From positions 263,940-327,939 of the forward strand of contig UCIA01000030.1 of NCBI GenBank assembly GCA_900472295.1: a DNA stretch of 64,000 nucleotides. The letters run 5' to 3'. A program made the translations under genes and the position numbers. Shown in pieces: positions 8,889 to 17,317 of the stretch; the first letter of the stretch is position 1, and every line of letters starts with the position of its first letter. The notes below the pieces were generated by a model. The model did no database searches and was not told where the DNA came from. It saw only the letters and a list, made by a program, of their open reading frames with translations. Source of the stretch: Hyphomicrobiales bacterium. Its GTDB lineage: Bacteria; Pseudomonadota; Alphaproteobacteria; Rhizobiales; Rhizobiaceae.

Positions 8889-9322
8889 CTACGCGCTGAT
8901 ATTATTTTCTATATTTGTTCTAGGATGTGCACACTGCAAAAATACCGAGCCCCTCTCCTGGCTCGTTGAGGCAGGCTAGCTGCCAAATCTTAATTCCACA
9001 ATATGAATTCACAGGTTATCTGCATGTTTTATCTTATGCTTTTAGTAAAATTCCGATCTCAGTTTTGAAATTGACGAAAAATACAGATAATCATCACGAT
9101 TGCTAAAAAAGTCATATTTTGATGATTGACGAGAGAAACGTATGAATCTGAGGATGTCTCGGTAGATAGTGAGAAATTTCGTTATATGGATTGGGAGTAT
9201 CGTTTTTTCTGAAGGCATGCATGGCGGGTCACGGTCGGGCGCCAAGGCACCTTCTGCTCGCGTGGTCCGAAAGGGCAGTCGGGAAATCCGCCCGCCCGGA
9301 CTCGGAAATGGCTGCTGGGTGT
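8889..9322. other. AT-rich intergenic region upstream of the glycan operon
   Basis: About 430 bases with clearly lower GC than the surroundings, especially 9000-9200. No convincing gene is visible; the short open frames here lack ribosome binding sites and recognisable content. It should contain the promoter of the leftward operon. The composition may indicate acquired DNA or a silenced, H-NS/MucR-type regulated promoter region; this is inference. Confidence 0.5.
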
Positions 9323-9482
9323 CACCGTAGTTTCACCACGGGCATCATGCCGGTGGGTGCGAAGTCTTGGGTGGGGATTTTGCCGGGCACCTGCCCTTGC
9401 TCGACATGCTGGGCGGCATCTTCTTCATGCCGGCAGTATGCTGCGGAAGTACGGCACCAACGACCCGATTCTGTCGCTCTAA
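9323..9482 (+). pseudogene. Remnant of a sterol desaturase/fatty acid hydroxylase family gene
   Basis: In frame from 9331 the translation reads FHHGHHAGG, a few changed residues, then GDFAGHLPLLDMLGGIFFMP, the C-terminal pattern of sterol desaturase-type di-iron proteins (RWHHTHH then NFA..LPLLDMLFGTFYMP). After about 9437 the frame shifts and continues MLRKYGTNDPILSL to a stop at 9480-9482, which matches the expected EKYGxxDP ending. A His-Arg pair just before the segment is in yet another frame. The N-terminal two thirds are absent. I read this as a decayed fragment with at least two frameshifts. Confidence 0.5.
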
Positions 9483-9614
9483 ACATCAGCGGCTTGCCTA
9501 TCCGTTTGTCGGCAAGCCCAAGCAACTTGCGCGGGGGCAAGGCTGATCGAAGCCGGCCGGCACCGGGCGGCCGAATTTATCTTTCGCAGTTAGGCCTGGG
9601 ATTCCTGCCGCTTG

Positions 9615-9917
9615 TCAGGCGGCGTAGCCGCCATAGCCGCGTGCGACCGGCTTGACCGAGATGATCGGCTGGACAGCGGGCCAGAGGATGCCTGCGGTCA
9701 CCGCAAAGGTGATCAGGGCATCGCGTGCGGCCTCGGCGGAAATTTCACCGGCGCGTGCCGCCTCGCAAGCCTTCACCGCCGCGCCATAGCTCAGGCGCCG
9801 GCGCGACGGCGTGAATTCGGTCAGGAAATCATGCATCTCGAACAGCGAGGCGAGCATGCGTTTGTGGCCCGCGCCAACGGTTACGGCAACCGGGGTGAAG
9901 AACATCGCGTCGTGCAT
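9615..9917 (-). CDS. DUF982 family protein
   Basis: A 100-residue cytoplasmic protein with the layout of DUF982, a small family expanded in rhizobia: a short beta N-terminus (FFTPVAVTVG), a helix with an aromatic-rich middle (MHDFLTEFTP) and a helical segment of the form YGAAVKACEAARAGEISAEAARDALI. The ATG at 9917 has a GAGAGG site about 5 bases upstream; the longer frame from 10091 runs into the helicase gene and is not needed. Function unknown. It follows the helicase gene on the same strand. Confidence 0.7.
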   Translation of the reverse strand: MHDAMFFTPVAVTVGAGHKRMLASLFEMHDFLTEFTPSRRRLSYGAAVKACEAARAGEISAEAARDALITFAVTAGILWPAVQPIISVKPVARGYGGYAA

Positions 9918-10081
9918 TCTGGCCTCTCTGGATGGATGGAGAAGCGGCGGTCGCCGCTCTCCGATCGCGGGTTGGACGCCAGAAAACGCGGTTGTCGGCC
10001 CGAGGTTCCATGACAAGGAGATTTGCTTTTGACGCGGCTTTAGCGCGCTCGGCATCCGCGGTTGCGGACGCCCGTCGGTGG

Positions 10082-12163
10082 CTATTTCCACATGCCGCGC
10101 ATGCGCGCGCCGAGGTCGACGCGGACTTCAGGTCTGTGGCGCGGATCGTCCTTGGCGTGGACGCTCGCCCACGATGTCTGCTCGAAGGCGCCGAGGATCG
10201 CGCGCGGAATAAAGCGGGTTCGCGAGGCATAGACGTGGCGGTCGCCGCGCGCCGCCTGGCCGTGGGTGAAGAAGCGCTGCGGGGTCACCAGATGCAGGCC
10301 GTCCTTGGCCCGCGTCATCGCCACGTAAAGCAGCCGGCGTTCTTCCTCTATGTCCTCCTTGGTGCCGACGCCAAGGTCGGCCGGGATGCAGCCATCGACG
10401 GTGTTGAGCACGAAGACGTTCTTCCATTCCTGGCCCTTGGCCGAATGGATGGTCGACAGGATCAGATAGTCCTCGTCGCGGAGCGGCGGTCCCGCCTGGT
10501 CGCTGGTTGCATCCGGCGGGTCGAGCGTCAGTTCGGTCAGGAAACGCTCGCGCGAGGCATAGGTCGAGCCGATCTGCTCGAGCTGCATGAGGTCGGCGCG
10601 CCGGGTCGTAGCGTCCTCATGCATGCGCTCGAGATGCGGCTCGTACCACAGCCTGATCTGTTCGAGATCGGCCGGCCATTTGCCTGACCTGGCGCGCAGA
10701 CATGAAAACAGCGCGACGAATGCCGGCCAGTCTTCCGCCGCGCGTTGAGGCGGCCGGTAGCGGGCCAGCCCCATCTCTTCGTCGAGCGATGTCGCCATGG
10801 CGTCGACAACGGCGCTGGCCGCCGAAGGACCGATGCCAGGCAGGAGCTGCAGCACACGGAAGCCGGCGACGCGGTCGCGCGGGTTCTCGGCAAAGCGCAG
10901 CACCGCCAGCACATCCTTGACATGGGCGGCATCGAGGAATTTCAGCCCGCCGAACTTGACGAAGGGAATGTTGCGGCGCGTCAGTTCGATCTCAAGCGGT
11001 CCGCTGTGATGCGAGGCGCGAAACAGCACCGCCTGCGATTTCAGCACCGTGCCGGCCTCGCGCTCGGCAAGGATGGCCTGGCAGACATAGTTCGCCTGCT
11101 CGGCCTCGTCACGCACGCTGACGAGTTTCGGTTTCTGCGAGGATTTGCGCTCCGACCACAGGTTCTTGGTGAAGCGCTCTGATGCTTCGGAAATGACCGC
11201 GTTGGCCGCTGCCAAAATGGTCTCGGTCGAGCGGTAGTTGCGCTCCAGCATGATGACGTCTGCGGCGCGCGCAAACTGTTGCGGGAAGTCGAGAATGTTG
11301 CGCACTTCCGCGGCGCGAAACGAATAGATCGACTGCGCGTCGTCGCCGACCACCGTCAGCCCGGCGCCATCCGGCTTCAGCGCCGTCAGAATCGAGGCCT
11401 GCAGCCGGTTGGTGTCCTGATATTCGTCGACCAGAACATGGTCGAAGCGGGAGGAAAGATGCGCCGCGATCTCGGGCTCGGCCGCCATCTGCGCCCAGTA
11501 GAGCAGGAGGTCGTCGTAATCGAGCACGTTCTGCGCCTGCTTGGCATCGACATAGCCGGCGAACAGCGTTTTCAACTGATCTGCCCACCCCGCGCACCAG
11601 GGAAAGGCCGAACCCAGCACCTCACCGAGCGGCGCCTGCGCGTTAACAGCGCGCGAATAGATTGCCAGGCAGGTGCCCTTGGTCGGAAAACGGCTTTCGG
11701 TCTTCGAAAGACCGAGCTCATGCCGGGCGAGGTTCATCAGGTCGGCGGAATCCTCGCGGTCGTGAATGGTAAAGGCTGGATCGAGGCCGATCGTCTGCGC
11801 ATAATCGCGCAGCAACCTGGCGCCGATGCCGTGAAACGTGCCGGCCCAGGCGAGCGCGTCGGCGATGACGGACGCATCGCGGCCCAGCACCTCGCCGGCA
11901 ATGCGCTCCACCCGCCTGGCCATTTCGGTGGCGGCGCGGCGGGAGAATGTCATCAAAAGAATGCGCCGGGGATCGGCGCCCTTGACGATCAGATGCGCAA
12001 CCCGGTGAGCGAGCGTGTTGGTCTTGCCGGAGCCGGCGCCGGCGATCACCAGCAGCGGCCCGGCGATCTGGCCGTCACCATGCTCGACGGCCAGCCGCTG
12101 CTCGGCGTTGAGCTTGGCGAGATAGGCAGGCTGCAAGGTCGAATCATTGATGGCGATGGTCAT
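10082..12163 (-). CDS. UvrD/Rep-family ATP-dependent DNA helicase
   Basis: A 693-residue superfamily 1A helicase, translocating 3'-5' on single-stranded DNA during repair or replication restart. All motifs are visible in order: Walker A GAGSGKT (residues about 41-47), motif Ia MTFSRRAA, motif II DEYQDT, motif III GDDAQSIYSFRAA, motif IV LERNYRS, motif V TIHSAKGQEW and motif VI RRLLYVAMTRA. It is shorter than chromosomal UvrD/PcrA (about 720-860) and ends soon after motif VI, without the usual C-terminal tail. It is therefore probably an additional UvrD paralogue rather than the main uvrD. The gene stands alone apart from the downstream DUF982 gene. Confidence 0.93.
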   Translation of the reverse strand: MTIAINDSTLQPAYLAKLNAEQRLAVEHGDGQIAGPLLVIAGAGSGKTNTLAHRVAHLIVKGADPRRILLMTFSRRAATEMARRVERIAGEVLGRDASVIADALAWAGTFHGIGARLLRDYAQTIGLDPAFTIHDREDSADLMNLARHELGLSKTESRFPTKGTCLAIYSRAVNAQAPLGEVLGSAFPWCAGWADQLKTLFAGYVDAKQAQNVLDYDDLLLYWAQMAAEPEIAAHLSSRFDHVLVDEYQDTNRLQASILTALKPDGAGLTVVGDDAQSIYSFRAAEVRNILDFPQQFARAADVIMLERNYRSTETILAAANAVISEASERFTKNLWSERKSSQKPKLVSVRDEAEQANYVCQAILAEREAGTVLKSQAVLFRASHHSGPLEIELTRRNIPFVKFGGLKFLDAAHVKDVLAVLRFAENPRDRVAGFRVLQLLPGIGPSAASAVVDAMATSLDEEMGLARYRPPQRAAEDWPAFVALFSCLRARSGKWPADLEQIRLWYEPHLERMHEDATTRRADLMQLEQIGSTYASRERFLTELTLDPPDATSDQAGPPLRDEDYLILSTIHSAKGQEWKNVFVLNTVDGCIPADLGVGTKEDIEEERRLLYVAMTRAKDGLHLVTPQRFFTHGQAARGDRHVYASRTRFIPRAILGAFEQTSWASVHAKDDPRHRPEVRVDLGARMRGMWK

Positions 12164-12237
12164 CGCCCATCAAGCATCGTTTCCGCTTTGTTCGCAACGG
12201 GATTGAACCCGCCGTTAAACGTGGAGATTGCCTGTGC

Positions 12238-12405
12238 CTATCGTCGCGGCGCAACGCCCATCGCCGCCGACTGGCGCCGCAAGGCCGCGCGCTCGTCACT
12301 TGGAATCGGCAGTGGATCGAAATTGTTGGGAACCTCGTCAACGACCCTCTTGGCAACGCGATAGGCTGCATAGGCAACAAGGCCGGTTATGAGCAGACGG
12401 ATCAT
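12238..12405 (-). CDS. Small membrane-associated hypothetical protein (55 aa)
   Basis: The ATG at 12405 is preceded by AAAGGAGA with good spacing. The protein starts with one hydrophobic segment (MIRLLITGLVAYAAYRVAKR) and continues with a polar tail rich in Pro, Asp and Arg. This is a single-pass membrane protein layout with a cytoplasmic tail. No family recognised. It lies upstream of, and in the same direction as, the helicase gene, 74 bases away. Confidence 0.6.
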   Translation of the reverse strand: MIRLLITGLVAYAAYRVAKRVVDEVPNNFDPLPIPSDERAALRRQSAAMGVAPRR

Positions 12406-12536
12406 GATGCGATCTCCTTTGGTCAACCAACCGTATCGGCGGCATTTGGTTCCAGCCGGCGGCTTGCCGATGTGCAACCAAAATCGAGCCGCCTCGTTGC
12501 TTTCCCAAGGGGGGAAGGCGGACGAAGGAGGTTGCC

Positions 12537-12705
12537 ATGAAAACGCTACTGATCCTGTTTGCCGTCAGCCTGGCGCTTGTGGCCTGCGACAGCAACGTCC
12601 AGCCGACCAAAGCCCCGGTGCTCGATCTGGCACCTGCTCGATCTGGCACCGCAGGCTGATCCCGCGCCGAAGCCGGCAACGGATCAGCCACCACCGGCGC
12701 AATGA
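12537..12705 (+). pseudogene. Small lipoprotein gene disrupted by a 16-bp tandem duplication
   Basis: After a strong ribosome site (GAAGGAGG) the ORF encodes MKTLLILFAVSLALVACDS, a classic lipoprotein signal with lipobox LVAC. The present frame stops at 12659 after 40 residues. A tandem direct repeat of GCTCGATCTGGCACC(T/G) within 12620-12653 adds 16 bases. Removing one copy restores a frame ending at 12705 with the tail DLAPQADPAPKP then PATDQPPPAQ, a Pro-rich end typical of small rhizobial lipoproteins. So the ancestral protein was about 50 residues. The truncated 40-residue form might still be lipidated. Confidence 0.6.
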
Positions 12706-12966
12706 TCGTTTTCTGGCGGGACGATGAAACGAATCGCTTCCAGGTGAAGAAGGCCGGCGCCGCTTGGGAGGTGAGCTGATAGCGCCGGCCAGGCGGATAT
12801 CAGGTCCGCCGCACAACCGAAGATAGCTGAGTCTCTCAGCTGCGTCATGAGGTGGCCGCAACGGCCTGCGTCCGGGCGCGCTCCTGCACGAAATCAGCAG
12901 AAAAATCCTGAAACCCTGCAGGGGCCCGCCACGGCTAGTCCACCCTGCACGGGTACTGCCGGAAGG

Positions 12967-13368
12967 ATGAAAAAGGTTCTGTCCGGTGCCCTCATATTCG
13001 CCTCGACCATTATCGCGGCGCTGGTTTCGTGGACTGTGGTCTACAGCTATCAGGAACGGCTAAGCGACCGTCAACTCATCTCGATAGCGGTTGCCAATGC
13101 TGTAAAATCTACACATGGCTCGATCAAATACAGTTCCGCCGAAGAGCTGATAAGGCTCAATCCAGGATGCTGCATTGTCAGGCATTCGGGCCATGAATGG
13201 TTGAGGTTCCCGGCGAGGCTGTATGAGGACGGCCTCTCGGTGGTGCAGATGAGCTATAGGGTCGGCGGGATATCCGAGCCGTATTACTTAAAAGAATTCG
13301 CAATCGATGCCGATGGCAAAATACTGGACACCAGGGGCACTGCGGAAAATACGCGAAGCCGTTGGTAG
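12967..13368 (+). CDS. Hypothetical single-pass membrane protein (133 aa)
   Basis: The ATG at 12967 has GGAAGG immediately upstream. An N-terminal hydrophobic helix (residues about 5-27) is followed by a polar domain that would be periplasmic, containing a Cys-Cys pair near residue 64. The last part (SEPYYLKEFAIDADGKILD) has the alternating pattern of a small beta domain. No family recognised. It is monocistronic, with its stop about 60 bases from the convergent LysR gene. Confidence 0.55.
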   Translation: MKKVLSGALIFASTIIAALVSWTVVYSYQERLSDRQLISIAVANAVKSTHGSIKYSSAEELIRLNPGCCIVRHSGHEWLRFPARLYEDGLSVVQMSYRVGGISEPYYLKEFAIDADGKILDTRGTAENTRSRW

Positions 13369-13426
13369 GCAATTATGGCGACGTGCCAGAGATCATAGCG
13401 CTCGAGCAGCCTCAGTAGCAACGACC

Positions 13427-14389
13427 TCAGGCCACCCGCACAGCCGGGCCGTTGGCGATCTCCGCGTCCAGCTGACACTGCGTAATCGCCGCCTCGGCTA
13501 TGATCCACTGCTTGAACAGCTCGACCTTGCGCGCATAAAGCGCAGTGACGGGACTGACGAAATACCAGCCGGCGGCGTTGGGGTGATGCACCGCGAACGG
13601 CGCCACCAAGCGCTCGGCGCGGATGTCGCTCGCCATATAGGCGCGGTTGGCGACTGCAAAGCCCATACCGGCATTGGCCGCCTCATAGGACATCATGCAG
13701 GAATCGAAATAGATGCTCTTGGTCTCGCCAAGCACGAAGCTCGCTCCGGCAAAACCCAGCCATGACTGCCAGTTCTGCGTGCAGGTGTCGGAATGCAGCA
13801 GGGTGAAATGCCGGAGATCGTCGGGCGTCACCTTTGACAACGGCTTGTCGCCGAGAACTTCGTGGAACAGTTTCCGGCTGCATACCGGCGTCAAATCCTC
13901 CTTGAACAGCAGCTGCGCCGCCAGGTCGGGAAAGTTGCCGTCGCCATAGCGGATTTCCAGGTCGAACTCGGAGGCGGCGAATTCATGCGTGGCGTAGGAG
14001 GTCGAGACCCGCATCTCGATATCGGGATATTGCCGCTGGAACAGCGGCAGGCGCGGAAACAACCAGCGCGCCGCGAAAGTCGGCAGCACCGAAATCTTCA
14101 GCACATGCGCCTGCGACTGTCCGGTCGCTTCCATGCTGGCCGCCACGATCCGCTCCAGCGCTTCGCGAACGCGCGACACATAGGTCTCGCCCTCCGGTGT
14201 CAGCGAAACCGCATTGCCACCGCGCTCGAAAATCTTGAAACGCAGCTGGTCCTCGAGGCTTTTGACGCGCTGGCTGACGGCGGAAGCAGTAATAAACTGC
14301 TCTTCGCCGGCGCGCGTGAAGTTACGGTGCCGTGCGGCACTTTCGACGATCTTCAGCGAATTGAGGTTGACCTGACTGAGCAGACGCAC
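13427..14389 (-). CDS. LysR-family transcriptional regulator (GcvA-like)
   Basis: A 320-residue LTTR. The N-terminal winged helix-turn-helix is clear: NLNSLKIVESAARHRNFTRA followed by QFITASAVSQRVKSLEDQL, which is the GcvA-type arrangement. Residues about 95-300 form the inducer-binding domain. The gene is divergent from the oxygenase/EamA pair starting at 14501, with a shared intergenic region of about 110 bases, so it most likely controls those genes and itself. The ligand is unknown but may be an amino acid derivative, judging by the exporter next door. Confidence 0.88.
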   Translation of the reverse strand: MRLLSQVNLNSLKIVESAARHRNFTRAGEEQFITASAVSQRVKSLEDQLRFKIFERGGNAVSLTPEGETYVSRVREALERIVAASMEATGQSQAHVLKISVLPTFAARWLFPRLPLFQRQYPDIEMRVSTSYATHEFAASEFDLEIRYGDGNFPDLAAQLLFKEDLTPVCSRKLFHEVLGDKPLSKVTPDDLRHFTLLHSDTCTQNWQSWLGFAGASFVLGETKSIYFDSCMMSYEAANAGMGFAVANRAYMASDIRAERLVAPFAVHHPNAAGWYFVSPVTALYARKVELFKQWIIAEAAITQCQLDAEIANGPAVRVA

Positions 14390-14500
14390 GCGTTTTGACC
14401 TTAAGCTGGGCTTACACTAGCACCAGCATTCCTAATTTTACAGGGGCAGGGGAATTAATCGACTGTTTACCAAGTGATGCCCCCACCTTGGAGAAGTAGA

Positions 14501-15337
14501 ATGAACGCCCATACCATACCTGAACTGCGCTATGCGATGAGCCGTGAAGCCATTATCGGTCATGAGACAGCCTGGAAAGTGTCGAGTTTCGGCGTTGCGC
14601 AGTATCTCCATGGCTACGACCCGGCGCTGCTGGCGGCGATCGAGGAGGCGGCGTTGAAGCTCAAGGCCAGCCACGCCATACACAAGCACCTCGACCTGAC
14701 CTTCATCACCGGCGCCGACCGCTTCATCCCGGAGATCAAGGAACTCCTGCACGACAAGCTGCGCCTGGAGCGTCTCTCCGACATGATGGGTACCAAGCTC
14801 GAGCCCTATCCGCTGTCGATCGTCGGCTCGACGGTCACCTTCATGAATCCCAAGGACGGCGCCGTCGAATGGCATTGCGACGGCGTTCCGGTCACCGAAC
14901 TCATTCCGCTGTCGATCAGCAGTCCCCTGGTCGGCGGCCATCTCGAAATCTACTGCGACGATTCCGAGACCGGCCGCGCCATCCTCGAATCCGGCCGCGA
15001 AATCCCGCGCAACCAGGTCATGCGCATCGATCACAAGATGAATTACGCCACGCTTGGCCAGTTTCTCGGCGTGCTGCATCGCACCGCGCCCATCCAGCTC
15101 GGCTCGCGCGTCACGCTGGTGCTCAACCAGCGTTCGGTGGCCAAACCCTATGTCGACGACAACAGAATGTTCTATCTCGCCGCCGACAACGATCACGATC
15201 GCGAATGGGTCAACGAACTGGCCGAAGACGTCTGGACAAATCAGCTGCCAGCCTATCGCCGCTTCGAGGAAGAGCGTCCGGTGGTGGCGGCGCCGGTCGA
15301 GGCGCCTTTGCCAGGTGGATCAAGGGAATCATGGTAG
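14501..15337 (+). CDS. 2-oxoglutarate/Fe(II)-dependent oxygenase-like protein
   Basis: A 278-residue protein with a likely jelly-roll iron site: HCDG in EWHCDGVPVTEL (HxD) and a distal histidine in GVLHRTAP, followed by an arginine in GSRVTLVLNQR that would bind the 2-oxoglutarate carboxylate. These positions fit the 2OG-Fe(II) oxygenase superfamily, which hydroxylates amino acids or small molecules. The start at 14501 has GGAG about 7 bases before it; the extended frame at 14474 adds nine residues without a ribosome site. It is the first gene after the divergent LysR and sits 43 bases before an EamA exporter, suggesting a modify-and-export pair. Confidence 0.65.
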   Translation: MNAHTIPELRYAMSREAIIGHETAWKVSSFGVAQYLHGYDPALLAAIEEAALKLKASHAIHKHLDLTFITGADRFIPEIKELLHDKLRLERLSDMMGTKLEPYPLSIVGSTVTFMNPKDGAVEWHCDGVPVTELIPLSISSPLVGGHLEIYCDDSETGRAILESGREIPRNQVMRIDHKMNYATLGQFLGVLHRTAPIQLGSRVTLVLNQRSVAKPYVDDNRMFYLAADNDHDREWVNELAEDVWTNQLPAYRRFEEERPVVAAPVEAPLPGGSRESW

Positions 15338-15380
15338 TCAGAGCATAGAAGTGGACACCGGTTTGGCCGTCGGTAGCATC

Positions 15381-16340
15381 ATGGTCGGCGATAAGGACAA
15401 GGAACCGTCCCGGCGGTTCCGGGATGGTTCCGGCTCGCCATCGGCGCTGGTTTTTGCCGCCGGCGCGGTCGCACTTTGGTCGACCAATGCGCTGGTCGGC
15501 AAATCCCTGCTGGCCAGCCATCCGGTGTCGCTGGTGCAGTTGCTGCAGTTTTGCGGCGCGGCGCTGGTGTTTGCCATCATCGGTCTGGCAAGCCGGAAAG
15601 ACGTCGCGCCGCAACACACAGACCTCGCCAAGGGTACTGCCGGCGCCCTGGCGCCGGTCGCGGTTGGCCCAGTCGTGGTGGGTGTTATCGGCCTGGTCGG
15701 CACCATGGTGCTGCAATACATCGCCTTCGCCTCGATGCCGGTGATCGATGCCAATCTCGTCGCCTACACCTGGCCGTTGATGGTGGCGGCAGCGGTCATC
15801 GTGCTGGGAAACCCGCAACGCCCGGTGCTCCTCGGCTTGGCCGCCGTGCTTGGCTTTGTCGGTGTGGCGCTGGTGATCTCGGGAGGGCGCGGCCAGCCAT
15901 TTCTGCAGGGCAGCATCGTGGGCTATCTCGCTGCCTTCGGCTCGGCGCTGTGCATGGCGTTCTATTCCATCGTGGTCGCCCGTCTGGCCATGCCGTCGGA
16001 GCGCCTGCTTTTGCCTTCGGCACTGGTCGGTGTCGGCCTGACCTTGCTGTGGTGTCTTCATGACGGCGCCTCATGGCCGAGCGGCGCAGACCTCCTGCTT
16101 GGCCTCTATCTCGGCGCTGGTCCGATGGGCTTGGGGTATTATTTCTGGTCGCGCGCCTTGAGGCTCGATGGCAGCGGCAAGGTCGCGGTCGTCGCCTATC
16201 TGACGCCGATCGCCTCGACGCTGCTGCTGACGCTGTCGGGCGAAAGGCTGACGCTGACCGCGATTGCCGGCGCCGCCCTCGTCATCGGCAGTTGCATTGT
16301 GGTGGGGATTGAACGCTCGGAGGCTGAAAACCATGCTTGA
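15381..16340 (+). CDS. EamA/DMT-family transporter
   Basis: About 319 residues with ten hydrophobic helices in two EamA repeats (WSTNALVGKSLL in the first, FGSALCMAFYSIVVARL in the second). Family members export amino acids, metabolites or drugs across the inner membrane. GTG at 15351 is an alternative start adding ten residues; neither site has a strong ribosome sequence. It follows the oxygenase gene closely and probably shares its LysR-controlled promoter. The substrate could be the oxygenase product; this is inference. Confidence 0.85.
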   Translation: MVGDKDKEPSRRFRDGSGSPSALVFAAGAVALWSTNALVGKSLLASHPVSLVQLLQFCGAALVFAIIGLASRKDVAPQHTDLAKGTAGALAPVAVGPVVVGVIGLVGTMVLQYIAFASMPVIDANLVAYTWPLMVAAAVIVLGNPQRPVLLGLAAVLGFVGVALVISGGRGQPFLQGSIVGYLAAFGSALCMAFYSIVVARLAMPSERLLLPSALVGVGLTLLWCLHDGASWPSGADLLLGLYLGAGPMGLGYYFWSRALRLDGSGKVAVVAYLTPIASTLLLTLSGERLTLTAIAGAALVIGSCIVVGIERSEAENHA

Positions 16341-16566
16341 CGACGATGAACGCCTCGCTAGACAGGAAGCATACTGGCTGATCAAGGAGTTCGGCGCTGA
16401 GGCGCCGCTCTATGCGGCGATGAAGGCCGAAAAGGCGATCGAGCAGAAGGATTTCGGCCGGTGCGCCCGCTGGAAGCGTATTCTGGAGATACTGGCCGAC
16501 GCCAAACCTGCAGGGTCTGTGCACTTGAAATCTGCGGGTGCGAAGTCGGCCGTTTCCAAGTATTAG
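16333..16566 (+). CDS. Small conserved-looking hypothetical protein (77 aa)
   Basis: The ATG at 16333 overlaps the end of the EamA gene by 8 bases, suggesting translational coupling. The protein is acidic and helical: LDDDERLARQEAYWLIKEFG, then a KAIEQKDFGRCARWKRILEIL helix. This resembles short rhizobial proteins of unknown function adjacent to metabolic genes. No signal peptide or membrane segment. Function unknown. Confidence 0.6.
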   Translation: MLDDDERLARQEAYWLIKEFGAEAPLYAAMKAEKAIEQKDFGRCARWKRILEILADAKPAGSVHLKSAGAKSAVSKY

Positions 16567-16576
16567 ATTTTCTAAT

Positions 16577-16672
16577 TTGCAACGTTGCAACCTGATGTGG
16601 AAACATCCTCCCGTTCCGATTCTTGATTGTTTATTGAGACTTAACGACCCGCTGGGGGGGTGCAGTTAAGTC
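16577..16672 (+). promoter_or_regulatory. Palindromes in the mucR upstream region
   Basis: Two inverted repeats lie between the small ORF and mucR. TTGCAACGTTGCAA (16577-16590) is a perfect 14-bp palindrome. GACTTAAC (16638-16645) pairs with GTTAAGTC (16665-16672) across 19 bases, overlapping an AT-rich T-A-step segment of the kind MucR/Ros proteins bind. Ros/MucR genes are commonly autoregulated, so one of these is a plausible operator. No experimental site is known to me here. Confidence 0.4.
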
Positions 16673-16733
16673 GATACATCAAGAGAAGTCTTAAAAAAGG
16701 CCGGCAACTTCATGACCGGCGGGAGATACAGAA

Positions 16734-17180
16734 TTGCACAGCATCGACAACAAGACCGCTATTGAACTGACCGCTGACATCGTCTCAGCCTATGTCGGCA
16801 ACAATCCCCTCCCTGCGTCCGGCCTGCCGGATCTGATCGCCAGCGTCAGCGCCTCGGTGCGCAAGCTGGGCAGCATTGCCCCCGTGGAAAGCCCCGCTCT
16901 GAACCCCGCTGTCAATCCGAAGCGGTCGGTGTTTCCCGACCACATTGTCTGCCTGGAGGATGGCAAGAAATTCAAGTCGCTGAAGCGCCATTTGATGACC
17001 GATCATGGTCTCAGCCCTGACGACTATCGTACCAAATGGGGATTGCCGTCGGACTATCCGATGGTGGCGCCGAACTACTCGGCGACCCGCTCGGCACTGG
17101 CCAAATCCTCCGGGCTTGGCCGCAAGCCGGCCGTTGCGGCCGCCGCGGCCAAGGTGACGAAGCGCAAACCCAAAGCCTGA
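16734..17180 (+). CDS. mucR: MucR/Ros-family zinc-finger-type transcriptional regulator
   Basis: A 148-residue DNA-binding protein of the Ros/MucR family, regulators of exopolysaccharide, motility and nodulation genes. The core VCLEDGKKFKSLKRHLMTDH followed by YRTKWGLPSDYPMVAPNYSA is highly characteristic. The second zinc ligand, Cys in Ros, is Asp here (CLED), as reported for Mesorhizobium Ml-type homologues. The C-terminus is Ala/Lys rich. The start is a TTG at 16734, chosen because GGGAGA lies about 7 bases upstream and the N-terminal residues match family length. A terminator follows directly. Confidence 0.92.
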   Translation: MHSIDNKTAIELTADIVSAYVGNNPLPASGLPDLIASVSASVRKLGSIAPVESPALNPAVNPKRSVFPDHIVCLEDGKKFKSLKRHLMTDHGLSPDDYRTKWGLPSDYPMVAPNYSATRSALAKSSGLGRKPAVAAAAAKVTKRKPKA

Positions 17181-17223
17181 ACCAGCAGTCTCTGAAATTC
17201 AGTCTGCTGTTTTGCAGTCATGG

Positions 17224-17249
17224 ACGGCGCGCTTTGGGCGCGCCGTTTT
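17224..17249 (+). terminator. Rho-independent terminator after mucR
   Basis: Nine base pairs (ACGGCGCGC with GCGCGCCGT) enclose a five-base loop and are followed by TTTTC. It lies 44 bases after the mucR stop. Confidence 0.75.
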
Positions 17250-17317
17250 CATGCCTTATGCCCCGGCCGGCGCCCAAGCCCTTGCGAAACGCCGCCCTCC
17301 CGTGCAAAAGCCCCGGC

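Noticed and set aside
9042..9245. A 67-codon minus-strand frame in the AT-rich region
   Set aside because: No ribosome site and no recognisable content; AT-rich spacer.
9191..9655. A 154-codon plus-strand frame near the glycan locus edge
   Set aside because: Translation lacks any domain; the sensible reading of part of this area is the frameshifted desaturase-like remnant in other frames.
12702..12779. A 25-codon ORF overlapping the restored lipoprotein stop
   Set aside because: No clear ribosome site apart from the overlap and no recognisable content; it may be coupled but cannot be supported.
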